Shown here: positions 1 through 14,295 of the stretch, piece after piece
Layout of the letters: each line of letters starts with the position of its first letter
How positions within the stretch are numbered: position 1 is the stretch's first letter
Assembly (NCBI GenBank): GCA_949316495.1
Contig: OX439010.1
Span: 10,080,309 to 10,144,308, forward strand
Length of the DNA: 64,000 bases
From: Amphiduros pacificus
Taxonomy: Eukaryota; Annelida; Polychaeta; Phyllodocida; Hesionidae
Direction of reading: 5' to 3'
Notes under the pieces: generated by a model
Database searches by the model: none
Seen by the model: the letters and a program-made list of their open reading frames with translations, nothing else
What the model was told of the DNA's origin: nothing
Program-made: the position numbers and the translations under genes

Positions 1-449
1 AATTATGGTTAGATTTTGACAATGTCACAAATCATGCATGCCAAACACCCATATACAATAAACAATTTAGAATATTTCCTTCTATCTTACTTTCCAAATT
101 AGCATATTGTTAGTCCTATTCGCCATAAATCAACAGATGAATAGCAAGCCATCAATTTGATATTTTTTCTGAACAGACATCAAGATCACCTTCAGCATTT
201 TGACTTTTTCATAGGAATTTTCAATTATGAAGATTCTCGTTGTTAATCCAATAATAATGTATATGTAATCCCAACTATGCGGTCACTATTCATAAATCAT
301 GAGTGTTATCAATAGACTTCAGTATGTTAATGCTAGGTTCCTTTGTAATCCAGTAAGCTTGTATATTACTTTTCCTTTTCCACATTGCACTTTTTCCTCT
401 TTCTGACTTTCATAATGCATACCCATTCAACATTTATGTTTTATTGCAG

Positions 450-3400
450 AACTATTAGCTACTGGATTGGGGCATATAATAGCAATAAAGGAAAATATAT
501 TGATGATTGGAAATGGAGAGATAACGATACATTTATGATATATCAAAACTTTGTGCCTAAACACCCTTATAGGAATTCCCCTGCTTGTGCCACAATGCTA
601 TCAAAGAGTGCAGGAAAGTGGGCAGAAAGAGTTTGTACTGAAATTTATGAAGGAATCATTTGTGAAGGAAATATCGAAGGTTTTACTTTCAAATTGTTAT
701 TTTTACTTTTCTTATTGAAATCACAAATAAGTTGTCTCCATCAATGGGTGCTGCGTGAGGTTTGATCAAATATTAATCCATTATGACAGAAGTCCACATT
801 AAGGTATTTGGATACTCTGGCACTTCATAGTTTAATTTTTCTAGTTTTTTGCATATTGAAACAGAAGACATATCCTGAGTCAAAAACAATTTTTATTTGT
901 ACATTTACCATCTGTATATTTTTTTACAGCTGTCACTTATAATGGGAAAAATCAATATTTTACAATAAATTTAGTGAATAACTTAATTCAGTTCAAATGC
1001 ATCCCATGTAACATTAAGGAAAAGAAATATAACTTTTATACTTAAGTTTACATTGTTTATCAATAACAAGCATGTTTTACATGAAATTAGTACTTTTTCT
1101 ATTTATAGATTGCTTGATAACACAACGGTGGCACCATGTAGTGGCATAATCTTACTGCAATATTCCACATCTAATGCATTTATTTAATTTTGGCTAGTTT
1201 AATTTCTTAGTTACTTTATTAAAAATGAAGGTAAATATGTATTCTATCATAAAATGGAAAAAAATATGGATGTCACCACATTATTTTCTTCTAAAAAATT
1301 AATTATTTGAAATAGAATATGCGCAAATATGGGCGAAATTATAGAAAAGTGACATTTTTTGTCCATTATTGAGGCTGAAAGATGTAATTACAACATATGT
1401 CATTTAAATGATATAATTTGAATCTGGGAAACTTCTTTAATGCCTTTATTCACTTATTTTGACTATGCTTTTGGGTATAATGATTGACGATAGCCCTTTT
1501 CATTGATTAGCTTCCTTCCCCTTACTCACAAACTTGCTTTCACTCATTTTAATGTCTCAGAATGAGCAAAGTTGATTTGATTTTTGGCAGGAAAAGTTTT
1601 ACAAGTGGAAGTACATTTCTTTAAGATTTCATTTACTAGACAGCTCCAATTTGCCATTTTTTCCACCAGGTGGAGATGGTGCTTCTGTGGCTCCACCTAC
1701 AACCAGGGTATCCAAATACTCATATGCATTTACCCAGTATTTAAAAGGTCATTGACATGGCCAATATTATCAGGGGAATATATACAATACCAGTGTTGTA
1801 ACGGTCCACAACTTTCTTAACAATGTATTTTTATTATATCCAATATCCTTGTTGTGTGTGTACATTTTGTAATGTGCTCTACTTGTGAGCTGTGATTCTG
1901 ATTTTCTGAGACATTGAATGTGTTTTTATTAATAGAAAGTCCCATTCACTCTCTACACGTCTTCGAGGCATACATTACAGCGGATGATGCCAACATTATG
2001 TGTAAAGCTATTGACCTGAACCTGGTCAAGATTGATGAACAAAGCAAAAATGACCTAGTGTATGCTGCAACACTCCTAAAGGATAGGTAAATATAAATAA
2101 TATAAATTGTATGATATATTTTTGAAATTGACATAATTTAGGTGGACAATTTGAATATTTCAAATCCTTGTGTGAAATGTTGATATTAGGGCCATAGTCA
2201 AGACCTAACTGGAATTATTTTAAAGATATCTCAACATTACAAAAAAAAAGATCTTTTTGGAATTACCAATTGGAATTGAGAGAGCTTTGATTTGAGGGCA
2301 TTGTCAGGGCCTTACAGAGAGCATGTATTCTGAGAGAATTGCAAGGATTCACCAGTGCATAATTAATTGATGGACGGTGAAGATTTCACTCTGTTTCAGT
2401 CAGTGCCCACCAACGTATATGCTCTGTGCTCATTGTTGAATAAAGCGAGCAGACCAAAGGTAGAATAAAAATAGAATAAAATGCCAAGAATAAATTCTAA
2501 TTGTCAAACTGCTGAAATGAGTTTCTCAATTTAGATTTGATATGTGAATGTTTGTAGATCAAATTCCTACTGCATAGGAGGTTATAATCCTGTTCGAGGT
2601 AGAGACATGGGAGAATGGCGATGGAGAAGTGATAATTCCTCAGCTGTGTACCTCAACTTTAAGCCCAATCAACCAGACAAATCTACTCCTGCATGTTTAT
2701 CAATGAAAACTGGCAAATGGGCTGATGATGATTGTGCGTCAACCGTATTTGGTGGATTCATTTGTGAGGGGAATCTAAAAGGTATATAATCCCAAATATG
2801 TTAGTATTAGTAACATTTTTTGTTCAACATTATAATATTCACATGTGGTTAGTTTTTAAGAGTTGATGTAACAGAGATTTTTGTCAAAGTTGATGTGAAG
2901 TCTTTTTTGCAGAATCCATATTTGCCTCTCTGAAGGTAGTGAAGACTGCTCAGAATATCAAAGCCAACGATGCACATATCTCATGTGCTGCAATGGGATT
3001 ATCCTTAGTCAAGATTGACAGCAAAGCCAAGAACGATATAGTATACATGGCCACAGTTAGGGAAGACAGGTGAATACAGTATTATCAAGATATGGGTAAT
3101 GTCTATGATAAAATATTCTAATTCTTATGTGCCAATTGCAACTCTTCAAACAAACTGTTTGACACATTTCCTCTACTTCTCCACTTGTAATTGACTGATT
3201 ATTTGTTTCATAATAGTAAAGATCATGTCTATATCATATAATGTATATAATATATAATGTGCCAATTATAGTAACAGAGACTACTGGATTGGGGGTTATA
3301 AGCCCAAATATACTAGAGCTGCCACGGGGTGGAAGTGGAGAGCTGATGATTCGGAAATGACCTTCCAACATTTTTATCCTGGCCAACCAGACAAATACGG

Positions 3401-3548
3401 TGAAGCCTGTGTCAGAATGAAAGCTGGAAGAACAGGACAGTGGATCGATGGAGATTGTGCAATTTATGGTGCTCCAGGTTATATCTGTGAGAATGCTGAC
3501 AGTACGTTATTATCAATTATATTGTCTTATTTTGGACATGGTCATTGA
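450..3548 (+). CDS. Multi-domain C-type lectin-like protein, 3' part (partial, spliced)
   Basis: Five exons are joined in phase: 450-679, 1936-2086, 2558-2781, 2913-3069 and 3272-3501. They give the second half of one C-type lectin domain (CTLD) and two complete CTLDs. Each CTLD is split by a phase-2 intron just before the conserved WIGG-type strand (YWIGAY, YCIGGY, YWIGGY), and domains are separated by phase-1 introns, as in a gene grown by domain duplication. Domains 2 and 3 carry the expected cysteines (MCKA/SCAA, ACLSM/ACVRM, DDDC/DGDC, FICE/YICE) and QPD in the sugar-binding loop, typical of galactose-type binding, with WAD or WID where WND is usual. Domain 1 has HPY instead and is probably not a canonical calcium-dependent binder. 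The gene starts before the window. The last exon may read through to the stop at 3546-3548, with AATAAA at 3621, or splice at GTACGT (3502) to a later phase-1 acceptor such as 7715. Family certain, orthology unknown. Confidence 0.85.
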
Positions 3549-3620
3549 AAACATCAAAGAGATTTTGCATCATCTTTTCAAGGTTTTGTTTATTTATTTT
3601 TAATGCCAAATATAAATATA

Positions 3621-3626
3621 AATAAA
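3621..3626 (+). promoter_or_regulatory. Candidate polyadenylation signal of the lectin gene
   Basis: AATAAA lies 73 bases after the read-through stop at 3546-3548. It supports, but does not prove, that the lectin gene ends here. The surrounding sequence is AT-rich, so a chance match is possible. Confidence 0.4.
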
Positions 3627-3928
3627 TATAGTTGCAATCATATAGTTTCAATCAGTGAAATATGAATTGTACACTGGATGGACTGTACAGTTTGTATGAT
3701 AATATATTATCAAAGCATACACATTACATCGTAATGGTACATAGGTATCAAATTCATGGTACATTTAAATCGTTATATCTATTACCAAATTACGGTTATG
3801 ACATATGCATGATGGCATAGGGAATCTGAAAAGATAAGATAGTGTCTAAATTGTGTGATCAATGCAATGTCAATTCTCCCTTTAGTTGTATATTGTTTTG
3901 GTTGCCATGGCGACCATCCAAAGTGCAG

Positions 3929-6900
3929 ATGACTTTGTCTTGGTTTCTTTGTCTGCTGTTTAATGCAAGTCTCGTTCAAGGTATATATATATACATTGCA
4001 TGTCTGGACATAACACAATTCATTTTAGCCTTCAATCTATTGTTGTCCAATATTGGGCTTATACATCTACATGAAGAGAATTAACAAGAAAATGGTGTTT
4101 CAGATTGGTGAAATATTAATATATATAGTGATTTCCTAACATTTTGTTTGCCAAAATTTTTATACCATCTTGTTAATGATAATTTTATGTAAATTTACAT
4201 GTGTTGTTTTAATGTAAACTCGAGCTTACACTCGAAATTGGCGTCCCTCATGAAATCACATGGTAAAACCTGGATGTAGCCACAAGAACTACTTCTCAGT
4301 TTTACCAGTGATGGTTTTTTTAAAATTTTGGCAGACCTATTATAAAGGTATGTCCAAAAGTCATGATCCGAGTTCAATATCACTCATTTCCCTCAGCAGA
4401 GTTTGACCAATCTGAAGTATTAAATTGAACCTGGCTACATTGAAACTTATTGCTGTACTTTATATCACGTAGTGCTTGTACAACACAATGGTTTATAGCC
4501 TCTGTACACTCACTGCAGACATGAAATATGCCCATTATGCAACCTTGAGGCCAGTAATTCAAGATGTAGATTTCTAAAGAATATCTCTGATAATATTTAA
4601 TGAAACACCGGCAAATTCATTACAACATTACAACAGAAATATTATGACTGCTTTTTTACAATAATTGTAATTCTTGTTTGATTTAGTTTTAAAGTAAAAT
4701 AAACTCAAACCTAATTGTTGAATTGCCTGTTGTCAACAAAAATGAAATCTGAGCTTACCTGACAATACAGATAAGTACATGTATTATATATATTTAGTTT
4801 TGGTACTGCTTGTTATGATCAGCCAGTACATGATTGTCAGAAGTAAAATCAAGGCTCATTCATTTCCTATCCAAATTGTGATTTAAAATACGGCCTACTT
4901 TCCCAAGCCAACAACAGATCAGTATTGTTGTACTTTATATCGCATAATGCATGGTTTATAGATGGCCTCACTGCAAACACGAAATGAGACATGCCCATTA
5001 TGTAACCTGGAGGCCTGCAATTCAAGGTGTAGATGTCTATAATTTCTGAAGAAAATCTATGATAACATTGAACAAAAGACTGTGACACTGTATATTGCAA
5101 CAGAAGTTCAATGTCACCCACATGATTGCTTGATTCAAAATAGTATTTTTTGTTATTGATTTAGCTATTAATTAAAGACAACAAATAAACTGAAAACTAT
5201 TTTTGAAGACTTGATAATTGCAAGTAGTCATCAACAAAATAATCTGAGCTTACCTGACAATACTGATTAGTTACATATATTTCAGTTTGATATTGCTTGT
5301 GGTGATTATTTTGTTATCCAACCAGTATATGATGGTGAAAATTGAAATCAAGGCTCATGAATTTCTTATCCAAATTGTGATATGATGTAAATGGCATTGT
5401 GTATTTACTGTTGAAAGAATTATTTTGAAATGTGGAGAAATTGAAATTGATTATACCATGTGATAGGCATGATATACATTCATGCACTGATATCGATATA
5501 TTGAACTTTAGAATATGTACTCAAATCAGTTTCAGTGCTTTGTGAGTCCATTTTTAAAACAGATAAGGTATGGCCACTCGTTCATTACTTGTATAATCAT
5601 CTCGTTTCACTCCAAGAGAAATTGAAAGTGATTACACCAAGTGGCATGAAATGTACATTCATGCACTGATATATATTTACTGAACTTCAGAATACATAAT
5701 CAAATCAGTTTCATTGCTTTGTGAGTCCATATTTTAAAAAAGATCCTTGTGCAATTAAGCTTAATAACATCTATTTATTCATACCATAACAAAAGCCACG
5801 GGCCATGGCACAGTGGGTTAAAGCGCCGGTTTATTAGCACCAGTTCCTCTGTGGTGACCCAAAGGTTGTGGGTTAGATCCCCGGTCATGCCTAGATTGAA
5901 TTCATGATACAATTACGTTGTCCTTGTAAATCTGTGACCGGGTGGGTTATCATGTCAAGGACCTGGGATATGACAATTCAGTGAGGCAGCACTATATCTG
6001 CTACAAGTGGGTCTCATCACAAAATGACTGAAATAATGTTGAAAGTGATGTAAACCCTAAACAAACAAACCATGATAATGCATAGGTATAGAATACAACA
6101 ATAAAAACAAAAATGAACTAAAAGAAACCACCTTCCCTTTTTCACATCTTGCAATTGTTTAAATGGGCAGTTTTTCATATAAGGGTGACATTAAAATGAT
6201 TCTAGGTGAGTAATGAATAAATGTTTGGGCTACATGAATGCATTAAATGAATGTTGGATTCATTTTGGCTCTGATTTGGAAGTCAGTACTCATTCAATGT
6301 AACTAAAATATTGATAATATTACTGTTTTAAATTTATTATTATTACATTATTGACCACCTTAATGATAAATATGAATTGCCATAAAATATGATGTCAAAC
6401 ATCTAAAAATATCTAAATATTGGCAACAGTGTCACTGAAAATACACCCCTGTATGGTTTTCAGAAACGTCTGTCTTTCAATGTTTAATATATTTCCTGTA
6501 AATATTATGTATAGATATGATTCTCGCATCCTGAGGAACCTTCAGAACTCATATAATCATGATTTCATTACTTTCATTAAAAAAACATAAAGACACAGAA
6601 AGGACATTTGATGAACAGAGTTGCAAAATTTGGTTAGAAACAAATTAGTTCTATCTTGAAGTAATTCTGAATGGAGGCGCGATGTCGCAAAATCAAAAGG
6701 GACATCATAGTTGCCGCCATGGGCATTGTAATGATGTAATGATCATATAAGCCTAAGAAATGAAAGGTTTGACAGGGTTTTTTTCAGAACTATTTTAAGT
6801 CACCAAAACCATGCTTTAGAGCAAATGAGATGCTTGTTATTTTATACAGGTTATGGGCATATAAATTTTATTTCTCTTCTCCAAGTTCAGACGATTTACA

Positions 6901-8229
6901 AATTCATATCACAGTTATGAAAATGAGTTATAATTTCTGTTTTATTCTCAGGTGCTCAAGAAACCATATGTTTTATTGCTAATTTGTGTTTCCCGTTTAT
7001 TGACTCAAATATTGGCAGCTTAGAAAAATATACCACATTGCTCAGCGAAAAAATACTATCAGAAAATGTAATTTATACACCTGCCAATATATGCTCTGTC
7101 ATAGAAACTTTTTCTTGGGAAATTTTATGTCATCAATTAAAATCAATAAAAAAATCAATAATAAAAAACTGCAACAGGAATTTATATCACAAACAATATT
7201 TTGTTTTAAAGGTTTTAAAAAAGTATGGTATAAGGGTTTGGTGTAAAGGTTTGGAATATTTATTTTTCTTTTCTTTTTTTAATTGTTATAAAAGCAATCA
7301 TAACAGATATTAACAGATTTTATTTGAAGCCATTTTGAGTGGATGGTTTTGTAAGCCTCAAAAGAACAACTCTTTGATTTCTTTTTTTTTCTTTTTTTTG
7401 AGAAAAATAAAATAAGATATTGAGGTGTGTTTTGAAACACCGTTAAAATATTGGTCAGTTTTATTTTTTTTAATATAAGTATTGAATTTTCCATCATTCT
7501 GAAGTCGGCAACTATGATAGGTTTAAAGGATTTTGAATCCATTGTGTAAAATAATGCGTTGCCATGACGCCATACCTCATATAACGGCCGTCATGTCTGC
7601 CTTCATAATTACTCCAAGGTTCTATCAATTACATATATGTGTTTTATTTGTTATACTTTTTTTTCCTTGATATTGCAAAATAAAAGATAAAACATTGATA
7701 GTTGTTTTTTTCAGACCTGAAGTCCCCTCAGGAGTCTACAACTGTAGAGACCTTGACAGTTGACCTTTTATTCCCAGAAGTAAACATTTCAGTTGGTATC
7801 ATAAATGGTCACAAGTGCAGCCATCCTCTTCAAAATAATTGGAACATTAATAAAGTTCATGACAAAATATTGGATAATGACATGAACACTTGCTTCGGAC
7901 TCCACAGCACAGGAGGAAAGAAACAAATTTTAATCTTCTCTCTGAATTCACGATACCATGCTATGCCATATTATCTGGTGAGGATTGCTGGTTTCAAAAT
8001 AATGTCTTCTAAATGGGCCACAATAAAGGTGTATAGTAGCCCTACAAACTGTCACATCAAAGGTGGGAAAGCTGGGATGTGTGAAGATTATAAGGAATGT
8101 CATCAGGAAGAAGTATCAGACACATTATACACTGCTTCATGTGCATGTGAACAAGGCTGTGCTCTCTTCTATGTAAAAGCTCTGCAGCCTATGCAAATAT
8201 GTGATCTTAAAATTATAGACCTATATTAG
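3929..8229 (+). CDS. Small secreted protein: signal-peptide exon plus lectin-like domain exon
   Basis: Exon 1 (ATG 3929 to 3980, donor GTATAT) encodes MTLSWFLCLLFNASLVQ, a typical signal peptide, and ends in phase 1. Exon 2 (7715-8229, acceptor TTTTTTCAG) begins with the complementary phase, so the join gives Q-D-LKSPQES and runs to TAG at 8227-8229, about 189 residues in all. The mature part has features of a galactose-binding (discoidin/fucolectin-like) beta-sandwich: a short D-N-D...TCFGL segment, VRIAGF, then ATIKVYSS. It ends in a cysteine-rich strand region (CACEQGCALFYV and CDLKIIDLY). The domain assignment is by eye and tentative. AATAAA follows the stop by five bases. The upstream lectin gene ends in the same phase, so exon 2 could also serve as its last exon. 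Alternatively the two lectin-type genes are simply neighbours. Confidence 0.6.
4437..5384. repeat. Diverged tandem duplication, two copies of about 490 bp
   Basis: Segments at 4437-4884 and 4921-5384 share ordered landmarks: 'tgcccattatg', 'aatctgagcttacctgacaat' (two copies, 4748 and 5241) and 'tatccaaattgtgat'. The copies differ by many substitutions and small indels, so the duplication is old. It lies in the large intron of the secreted-protein gene. No coding potential is seen. Confidence 0.75.
5434..5750. repeat. Diverged tandem duplication, two copies of about 185 bp
   Basis: The segments share 'acattcatgcactgatat' and 'tttgtgagtccat' in the same order, about 185 bp apart. They directly follow the 490-bp duplication in the same intron. 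Confidence 0.7.
5795..6085 (+). mobile_element. tRNA-derived SINE, full-length-looking
   Basis: The 5' part has an RNA polymerase III A box (TGGCACAGTGG at 5806-5816, a full match to the consensus) and a B box with one mismatch (GTTAGATCC at 5872-5880), so the head is tRNA-derived. A unique body of about 190 bp follows. The 3' tail is 'gtaaaccctaaacaaacaaa', a typical short-repeat tail. It lies in the intron of the secreted-protein gene. A decayed relative lies at 41395-41625. Confidence 0.8.
6100..7700. other. Intronic AT-rich sequence without recognised features
   Basis: This is the rest of the 3.7 kb intron before exon 2. It has homopolymer T runs near 7380 and 7450. Open frames such as 6984-7313 are AT-rich, lack conserved motifs and are best read as chance. 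Confidence 0.5.
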
Positions 8230-8234
8230 TATGC

Positions 8235-8240
8235 AATAAA
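8235..8240 (+). promoter_or_regulatory. Polyadenylation signal
   Basis: AATAAA begins five bases after the TAG that ends the lectin-like domain exon, which implies a very short 3' UTR. Confidence 0.6.
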
Positions 8241-8499
8241 TGCAAAACTCAATAAGAACTAACTCAACATGATCTGGCTTTTTTAATGAATTGCTTATGT
8301 TCTCATCCAAATCTGAAAATACTGAGCACATCATTTTACAATATAAGTTAATATTTCAAAAACAATATGTTGGATCCATTTCATATTCCACAAACAATAA
8401 CTTCTTAAATGCAAAAGTGTACTTTAAACAATAACAGGTCATCAGGGTTGTTATGCACTGGAGAAATAATATTTCAGTAGACTTATTTATGAAAAAATA

Positions 8500-8529
8500 A
8501 AATATGTATGGTGGAGCATATAGCATTGG
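8500..8529. repeat. 30-bp exact match to 12823-12852
   Basis: The two sites share 30 identical bases around 'tatggtggagcatatagc', while their flanks differ. This is probably a remnant of one dispersed repeat. The second copy sits in the loop of a hairpin. Confidence 0.6.
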
Positions 8530-8934
8530 ATGCTTAATCTCTACACATTCAATGTGTTAACGTCATTTAGTGTATGTGCTCCTGGCAGTCTAATCTTGTG
8601 GCGCCAAATTTGTCTTCTGCAAGTCAATCATGAGAACAATAAAAAAACACATATATTTAAAAACAAGGTTTAAGAAGGGAACCATTTTCATTGATGAAAA
8701 TCTGTATATTGAATTACATGAATATTATATAGGATTTTGATAATTTCGTTATTATAAATATTGAACTTGAGTTTATAAATAATATCATTTTTAACAGCAC
8801 AGTACAATTTCCATAATGGAAATCGTTCTTGTTTATGTTCTTATTATGTTTATAAATATTTGTAAAATTGCTAATGGCTTAGAATGACAAATAGTATGTG
8901 ATAGACCACTTATATACCTGATAAATTATATCCC

Positions 8935-9380
8935 TCCTGAATTAGGGGAGTTCTACATCTATAAGTTTACTAGGCAAAACCAATTGGCATCCCACCGAGA
9001 GTGCAAGCTTACACAAGGAGTGCAGCTGATCAATACCAGCTGCATGAGACCAGGATTTCCACTCTGGCAAGGGATTTCCTGAAAGATGCCGAGTTTCCAG
9101 ATTCCAATGAAGTTAAACCAGGGGCAGGGGGGAGATTATTCCAGCCAGTCACAGTCCTTGGAAAATAGCTGTATTTATAATGGTCACAGCGGGTAGCATT
9201 TTTTATGGAGCGATTTCCGGGCCATGGTTTTTCCTTGTAGGAGCTGATTTTATTGGTTGGTTGGCGGGACCCACAGGCCTTAAACAAACAACTGTTTTCT
9301 GTGATATTAGTACATGTAGTGTATACATTGAGACGCAGTACATTGTAGTCATCTTTGTTTTCTCCACCAAATATCATTTG
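8935..9380 (-). mobile_element. Non-LTR retrotransposon (LINE) 3' fragment
   Basis: On the minus strand a frame ending at 9030 contains YKYSYFPRTVTGWNNLP followed by LTSLE and SFRKSL. This is the characteristic C-terminal tail of many LINE reverse-transcriptase polyproteins (a F-P-R-T-x-x-x-W-N-x-L-P pattern). No upstream catalytic domain is present, so the copy is strongly 5' truncated. The 3' part (about 8950-9120) recurs at 20343-20515. The clade cannot be assigned from this tail. Confidence 0.7.
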
Positions 9381-9714
9381 TTATGACACATGTTTCTTTT
9401 TTAAATTTCACCACCCATTTAAACAAATCATATTAACTTTTCTATGTTTAAAACCCAATGTTTTACATCTACATCTAATTTTGGTGGAGCGAGTGTGAGG
9501 ACCTGGTAGAGAGCAACTATAACTCATGCTGAACGTTAGAATAAACTTTTCTTTGTCAAAAGGTCCATTGTTCTATTTGTTCTACGTATACAAGACATTT
9601 TTTTAATTATCAGCCAATGCTACAGTGGCTATGATTGCGCGAATCTTATGGTTGTTAGCTCTACACAAGAAACTGTCTTAAGCCAATATCATGGAAGCGC
9701 GAATCCCTTAAAAC

Positions 9715-11730
<2,016 letters not shown>

Positions 11731-11731
11731 C

Positions 11732-12058
11732 CGACCAGTTTTCCGTCGCTACGGGCTGCCGAGCACTTTGCGCTCAAAATAATAACCTAATGGACAATAT
11801 ATCAACAACAAAGCTAAATAATGTATCTTGGGATTGTCTTGCAACAATGGATGCCCAGATTTGTAAACAAATCAAAGACTTTTAATCGTGGATACAAAAC
11901 TTCACTGACAGGATGTGCAAGGCCCTGAGCGCAAAGTACTAGCGAGCGCAAAGTACTCGGCAACCCGTACCAATTACTGCCGATTACAGCAGCTAAGCCG
12001 GAGAGGACCCTTGTAGCCGCTGGCAGTCACGGTCTACTTCATCGGCGGAAACTGGTCG
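11732..12058. mobile_element. Foldback element with imperfect terminal inverted repeats
   Basis: The left end 'cgaccagttttccg' (11732) pairs with the right end 'cggaaactggtcg' (ending 12058). Further in, 'acgggctgccgagcacttt' pairs with 'aagtactcggcaacccgta'. The right arm contains an extra copy of 'gcgcaaagtact'. This suggests a non-autonomous DNA element or foldback repeat, with no coding capacity. A GC-rich block with repeated 'gtcggcccc' follows to about 12340 and may belong to the same or another repeat. Confidence 0.6.
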
Positions 12059-12801
12059 ATGACGAGTACCCTTTCATCCTTGCAGGTCCCAGACCTGGGA
12101 GGGTAACAAGTGAAGTCGGCCCCCGAGAGAAGTCGGCCCCGACTAGATTATCAAGTTACCAGGAGAAAATTAACGGCTACCGAGGGTCCCTAGGGTTAGT
12201 TAACGCCCTTAGGGTCAAATAGCCTTCTCGAAGGAGATTTCATGAGTTTTGAGCCAGTTCAGAGTGACTGGGGCTGGCTTCTATTGGGGGCCGAGTTCAC
12301 CTACCCACGGCGGGGCCGACTTCACTTGGGGGCCAACTTCACTGGTATTCCCAGGGAGGAGGGTACTGACAACTTGTGTACTAATTTCATGGCGGTGTGC
12401 CTCGGAAGTGAAGTGAAGGCATTTATTTCAAACAGTGAAAGCAATGTCACACCTGTACAACAGCATTTTTTGTTCAAAAAAATAACTTTGAAAGTAACTT
12501 TGAATAAAATACGTGTTTTCAAGTGTAAAAAATGGTGAGATTAACCTACATTCCAATGTAAACTCTACATAATGGCTACCAAGTTGAGATTACATGGGTA
12601 GCTTTCACGAAAAAGACTAAAGAACCTATCATATGTTTCAACTTTGAATGGTAGGAAGGAATTGAAATTATTATTAACCCATTTTATTAAATCACTCAAA
12701 TATATGGTGCAGGGCAATGCTGATTTTTTTATAATGCTCAATTCAAAATTTAGTTTCCAAATCACCAAGAAATATAGAGGGTCCAGTCTATATTGTACCT
12801 G

Positions 12802-12872
12802 AGAGCAATAATAAATATTTATAAATATGTATGGTGGAGCATATAGCATTGGTTATATAGTTATATTGCTCT
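12802..12872. other. Short hairpin
   Basis: 'tgagagcaata' at the left end and 'tattgctctca' at the right end form an 11-bp stem around a loop of about 50 bases that holds the 30-bp sequence shared with 8500-8529. Probably a repeat remnant. Confidence 0.5.
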
Positions 12873-14284
12873 CAGATTGTACATGGCCCATGCATTCAGT
12901 ACAGTTGCTGAGAAATGAACACATTATTTTTGTACAGAACCAATAACCTGTCAGTTTTGGAATCTTGAAATGAATAGAAAGACTTATAAAATTAAATAAC
13001 ACATCAATCAACATTTGTAACCACAATAAGCCAAGCTTGCAGTCAACCAACTTCATCCATGCATGACAAGTTTTAACACACCAGGTGGCAGCAAAGACCA
13101 CTCGAGCAGTGTGAATTCAGGCAGATTTTAAAAACACTTTGGTCTTCTTGACATATACTTGTGTCAGACAGCAACCCAACAATAATTATTTGTTGGTGCA
13201 GATACATTTAAAAGGCCAGGGAAGTTGGACTGTTGTTCCCATGTAGTCTGCGGGTTTCATGAAGCATGTATGAAGTGTATGCTATTTTAATTTTACACTC
13301 ATATTTTCAAATTTACTCCCATATTATCTCGATCAGGGGTTCGGTTAAAAGATTTGATAATTTGCAAGAAGTGACCACAAGTGATTATATCATATTGCAT
13401 ATAACCACTTTCACATTGTAGAAATATGATATTTCTGGTCCCATGTCAAAAATGTATTCTCTGTTGATCATTCTCAGAGAAAAATTCATAATTTTCAAAT
13501 ATTATTTCACCAAAATACAATTTAAATCCATCAAAAAGATTACATTTTAAAAATGGGCTCAGATATCCTTAATTGCTGAAATAATTCTTTTTGTATAACA
13601 TTTAAGACATTGAGAATATTAGAAAATCAAAGGGTGTTCCGCATTTAACACAGATGGAAAAAAATAAAACAGAAAGAAATAAAATTAAATATCTGAACAA
13701 AGAAACAAAAAATATCTAGAAACAATACATATTACAAACAAATAAAAATTCAAACAAACAAAACAAAAAAATTAAAAAACCCCACAAAAATCAAACAGTC
13801 ATTGATTCAGGTTATTCACTGGGTTAGTTGGAATATTTGATCATCTTTTAAGACAATTATTTAGCACAAATAGAGGCTAAGTTGTGTCATGTAGTGTCAA
13901 ATTTAATTGCATCCTCTAATATTGCAAATTATCAATCAAAATGTTGTTTTATTTCTATTCTAATTGTTTGATTTACACCAAATTTGAACTGAGTCAACTT
14001 TAAATTCTTTGTTCTGTCGATCTGGGAGCATCTCCAAGCAATTTGAAATGAAAATGTAATGCATTAGTGGTTAAAGATGATGATATTATTATGAACTTTT
14101 TGCTTTGTTCACATCCCACACCTTTTCTTTGCTAACAAGATATAGAAATTATTATACACAATTGTCAATTTAGAATCTTACATTTTTAAAGACAAACACT
14201 CGTTTTAGCAGTGGATCTCAAAAATGACTATCACAAATCAAAATTGAAAAAAAGATTAATCTTTATAATCATGTTTCTCACCAG
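12873..14284. other. Gene-free stretch before DPH2
   Basis: AT-rich sequence with A-rich tracts near 13660-13790. The DPH2 promoter or a noncoding first exon could lie here or further upstream; a splice acceptor (tttctcaccag) ends at 14284, just before the DPH2 start codon. No promoter motif is convincing. Confidence 0.4.
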
Positions 14285-14295
14285 GTGGCACCAAA

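Noticed and set aside
5806-5880. A functional tRNA gene
   Set aside because: A and B boxes are present but the sequence does not fold as a cloverleaf and continues into a SINE body and tail.
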